Assembly (NCBI GenBank): GCA_011773795.1
Contig: WVWW01000144.1
Coordinates: forward strand, 579 to 7,808
Source: Acidobacteriota bacterium
GTDB taxonomy: Bacteria; Acidobacteriota; Polarisedimenticolia; Polarisedimenticolales; Polarisedimenticolaceae
Length of the DNA: 7,230 bases
Direction of reading: 5' to 3'
How positions within the stretch are numbered: position 1 is the first letter of the stretch; each line of letters begins with the position of its first letter. The notes under the pieces were generated by a model. The model ran no database searches. It saw only the letters and a program-made list of their open reading frames with translations, and was not told the origin of the DNA. Of the stretch, positions 5,942-7,230 are shown in pieces. The translations under genes were made by a program, and so were the position numbers.

Positions 5942-6670
5942 GTGGGAACGCGCCTGCACGTCCGCTGGTTGGGCCGCGTCGATTACCGCGCGGGGCTGAC
6001 CCTGCAGGAGCGGTTGATCGAGGGCCGGCGGCGGGACACCCACGGCGACACGCTGCTGCTGCTCGAGCACCCGCCGGTGATCACGCTGGGCCGCAACAGC
6101 GACCCGGCTCATGTGCTTCACGACGAGCGGGAACTGGCCCGCCGAGGCGTCGAGCTGCACGAGATCGGACGTGGTGGAGATGTCACCTACCACGGCCCCG
6201 GCCAGCTCGTCGGATACCCGGTGGTCCGCCTCGAAGGCTCCGAGAGGGACGCCCACGCTTACCTGCGGAACCTGGAGCTGGGACTGATCCGCATCGCGGG
6301 GCACTACGGCGTCGAGGCCCGTCGCGTCGAGGGCTTGACCGGAATCTGGGTCGGCGACGAGAAACTCGCCGCGATCGGTGTACGGCTGTCGACCGGCTGG
6401 ATCACGTCCCACGGATTCGCGCTCAACGTGACGACGGACCTCGAGGGCTTCTCCACCATCGTGCCCTGCGGTATCCGCGGGCGCGGCGTGACCTCGCTCG
6501 CGCGACTGCTCGGTCGGAAGCCGGAGCTCGAGGAGGTCGCGAGGGTCGCCGCGCGGGAGATCGCACGCGCCTTGAACCGGAGCGCGGGGCCGCTCGGAGA
6601 CATCACCGACCTGCCCGCCGGTGTATCGTGGAAGCCGGATACCCCCGGACGGCAGGGAGACCACGCGTGA
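5942..6670 (+). CDS. lipB: Octanoyl-[acyl carrier protein]:protein N-octanoyltransferase
   Basis: LipB transfers octanoate from acyl carrier protein to the lipoyl-domain lysine of E2 (and GcvH), the first step of endogenous lipoylation in the cytoplasm. From GTG 5942 the product has 242 residues, normal for the family. Seen: LLLLEHPPVITLGR at 38-51; the signature GRGGDVTYHGPGQLVGYP at 76-93; the catalytic lysine K141 in EKLAAIGVR; SHGFALNV at 156-163; and the catalytic cysteine C176 in VPCGIRGRGVTSL. Both catalytic residues are present. The GTG is four bases after the E2 stop and has no clear Shine-Dalgarno, so translation probably depends on ribosomes finishing E2. The frame extends further upstream to 5855 inside E2, but that part resembles no LipB. 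The gene overlaps lipA by GTGA. Confidence 0.94.
   Translation: MGTRLHVRWLGRVDYRAGLTLQERLIEGRRRDTHGDTLLLLEHPPVITLGRNSDPAHVLHDERELARRGVELHEIGRGGDVTYHGPGQLVGYPVVRLEGSERDAHAYLRNLELGLIRIAGHYGVEARRVEGLTGIWVGDEKLAAIGVRLSTGWITSHGFALNVTTDLEGFSTIVPCGIRGRGVTSLARLLGRKPELEEVARVAAREIARALNRSAGPLGDITDLPAGVSWKPDTPGRQGDHA
6654..6660 (+). promoter_or_regulatory. Shine-Dalgarno of lipA
   Basis: AGGGAGA lies six bases before GTG 6667, inside the 3' end of lipB, and supports that start in the GTGA overlap. Confidence 0.6.
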
Positions 6671-7230
6671 CGCAGGCGGCACGAGCTCGGCGCCCGGATT
6701 GGCTCAAGATCCGGCTGCGCACCGACGATAACTTCGTCAAGTTGCGTTCGATGGTCACGGAGTTGAACCTCAACACCGTCTGCACCGAGGCGCGCTGTCC
6801 GAACATCTACGAGTGCTGGAACGCCGGCACGGCGACGTTCATGATCCTCGGCGACATCTGCACGCGGCGCTGCGGGTTCTGCAGCGTCCACAGCGGGCGC
6901 CCGAATCCCGGTGTGGACGCCGAGGAGCCCGAGCATGTCGCGGAGGCGGTGGCCCGATTACGCATCCGTCACGCCGTCATCACGAGCGTGGATCGCGACG
7001 ATCTACCCGACGGCGGTGCACAACACTTCCACGACGTGATCACGGCGATTCGCGCGCGCTCACCGGAATGCGCCATCGAGGTCCTCACGCCGGACTTCAA
7101 GAAGAAGAATGGAGCCCTCGAGACGGTCGTGGCCGCACGGCCCGAGGTCTTCGCGCACAACGTCGAAACCGTGCCGCGGCTGTACAAGCCGGTGCGTCCG
7201 GGCTCCACGTTCTCGGGCTCGGTCCACCTG
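6667..7230 (+). CDS. lipA: Lipoyl synthase, N-terminal part (runs off right edge)
   Basis: LipA is a radical-SAM enzyme that inserts two sulfur atoms into the octanoyl chain placed by LipB, finishing the lipoyl cofactor. The window holds 188 codons of a family usually near 300. Seen: the auxiliary-cluster cysteines C39, C44 and C50 in CTEARCPNIYECW; the radical-SAM CxxxCxxC with C65, C69 and C72 in CTRRCGFCSV; TSVDRDDLPDGGAQHF; IEVLTPDF; and AHNVETVPRLYKPVRPG (AHN rather than the common NHN). All six visible cluster ligands are intact. The C-terminal conserved serine that ligates the auxiliary cluster is beyond the edge. It starts with GTG 6667, overlapping the lipB stop. The last residues of the window (STFSGSVHL) are less typical but stay in frame. 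Confidence 0.95.
   Translation, partial: MTQAARARRPDWLKIRLRTDDNFVKLRSMVTELNLNTVCTEARCPNIYECWNAGTATFMILGDICTRRCGFCSVHSGRPNPGVDAEEPEHVAEAVARLRIRHAVITSVDRDDLPDGGAQHFHDVITAIRARSPECAIEVLTPDFKKKNGALETVVAARPEVFAHNVETVPRLYKPVRPGSTFSGSVHL

Overview
The window is a GC-rich (roughly two-thirds G+C by eye), densely packed bacterial chromosome segment. It contains eight protein genes and no recognisable tRNA, rRNA, CRISPR array, phage or insertion sequence. GTG and TTG starts, GTGA/TTGA overlaps and strong Shine-Dalgarno sites are common. Gene content (NuoB, MidA, ETF-ubiquinone oxidoreductase, a 2-oxoacid dehydrogenase E2/E3 pair, lipoate synthesis) indicates a respiring bacterium. Sequence style would fit a GC-rich Acidobacteriota, Gemmatimonadota, Myxococcota or Eisenbacteria-like lineage, but I cannot assign it further.

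The layout is two divergent gene trains leaving an intergenic region at about 3000-3219. The left train (minus strand, read from 2999 down to 1) is a DUF2203 protein, NuoB (complex I subunit carrying cluster N2), a MidA/NDUFAF7-family methyltransferase that overlaps nuoB by a TTGA, and the N-terminal half of ETF-quinone oxidoreductase, which runs off the left edge. All but DUF2203 have a clear link to electron delivery into the quinone pool or to complex I assembly. nuoB has no nuoA or nuoC beside it, so it is separated from the usual nuo operon or is a second copy.

The right train (plus strand, 3220 to the right edge) is dihydrolipoamide dehydrogenase (E3), dihydrolipoamide acyltransferase (E2), lipB and lipA (truncated by the right edge). 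These supply E3, the lipoyl-bearing E2 and the two enzymes that make and attach its lipoyl cofactor. No E1 gene is in view.

The most notable anomaly is an in-frame TAG (4723-4725) at codon 25 of the E2 gene, inside the lipoyl domain. It replaces a residue that is usually Lys/Gln/Glu, while the other 427 codons read as an intact, well-conserved E2. The adjacent lpd gene ends naturally with TAG in the same reading frame, 15 nt before the E2 start, so general TAG recoding is unlikely. A strong internal Shine-Dalgarno plus GTG at 4835-4851 could restart translation to give an E2 lacking most of its lipoyl domain. Sequencing error, recent inactivation and internal restart remain open explanations.
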